DNA from: an uncultured Bacillaceae bacterium | GTDB lineage: Bacteria > Bacillota > Bacilli > Bacillales > Amphibacillaceae | Assembly (NCBI GenBank): GCA_945639745.1 | Contig: CALZEK010000118.1 | Location: 1 to 5,170 of the forward strand | Length of the DNA stretch: 5,170 nt | Reading direction: 5' to 3' | Shown: piece by piece, positions 5,104 to 5,170 of the stretch | Layout: the number at the start of each line of letters is the position of its first letter | How positions within the stretch are numbered: position 1 is the stretch's first letter | The notes under the pieces: generated by a model | Databases searched by the model: none | What the model saw: only the letters and a program-made list of their open reading frames with translations | Told to the model about the DNA's origin: nothing | Program-made: the position numbers and the translations under genes

Positions 5104-5170
5104 ATGTCAAAAATTCCCACTTCACTCACTATAGCAGGTACTGATCCAACAGGCGGAGCAGGTATTCAAG
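5104..5170 (+). CDS. thiD: ThiD, hydroxymethylpyrimidine/phosphomethylpyrimidine kinase (partial, 5' end only)
   Basis: The first 22 codons are visible and the gene runs off the window. The peptide MSKIPTSLTIAGTDPTGGAG followed by IQ carries the ThiD N-terminal motif TIAGxDPxGGAGIQ, part of the ribokinase-like fold that binds the pyrimidine. ThiD phosphorylates HMP and then HMP-phosphate to HMP-pyrophosphate in the cytoplasm for thiamine phosphate synthesis. Its ATG follows the thiW TAA with no gap, and its weak ribosome binding site GGGCGG (5091-5096) lies inside thiW, so translation is probably coupled and both genes are under the TPP riboswitch. A pyridoxal-kinase activity of the same family cannot be excluded from 22 residues, but the context favours ThiD. 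Confidence 0.93.
   Translation, partial: MSKIPTSLTIAGTDPTGGAGIQ

Overview
This is an AT-rich stretch with strong AGGAGG-type ribosome binding sites, short intergenic gaps and a Bacillota-style TPP riboswitch. It looks like chromosomal DNA from a low-GC Bacillota. The CidR-like LysR regulator, the PutP sequence and the ThiD start (TIAGTDPTGGAG) are all reminiscent of the Staphylococcaceae, but that family placement is a judgement from memory of the sequences and was not tested. No insertion sequence, integrase, tRNA, rRNA, CRISPR array or phage gene is visible.

Layout. (1) Positions 1-2433: a good promoter and a perfect inverted repeat precede a LysR-family regulator (143-1030). It is followed 18 nt later by an extended short-chain dehydrogenase/reductase (1049-2146), and after an 86-nt gap by a 62-residue single-pass membrane protein of unknown function (2233-2421). 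No convincing terminator separates these three, and the block ends in a 16-bp bidirectional terminator (2402-2433) whose left arm is part of the last gene. (2) Positions 2422-2738: 317 nt without an intact gene. The first two thirds hold what looks like a decayed minus-strand gene, split by a frameshift and reading into the shared terminator. The last part holds the promoter of the next operon. (3) Positions 2739-4366: a 36-residue one-helix protein overlaps by 4 nt the start of a full-length PutP-type sodium/proline symporter. (4) Positions 4379-5170: promoter, TPP riboswitch, intrinsic terminator, thiW (predicted thiazole-specific ECF transporter S component) and the first 22 codons of thiD, cut by the window edge.

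How it works together. The LysR regulator probably controls itself and the dehydrogenase behind it. The 36-residue protein is translationally coupled to PutP and is a candidate small subunit of it. The thi operon takes up and activates thiamine precursors and is shut off by thiamine pyrophosphate. In the thi leader, the terminator's 5' arm is complementary over 12 nt to the aptamer's own ACCUGA segment, which gives a direct on/off switch. No large novel system is present. The least ordinary items are the small PutP-coupled protein, the gene whose end is built into a terminator, and the decayed minus-strand gene.
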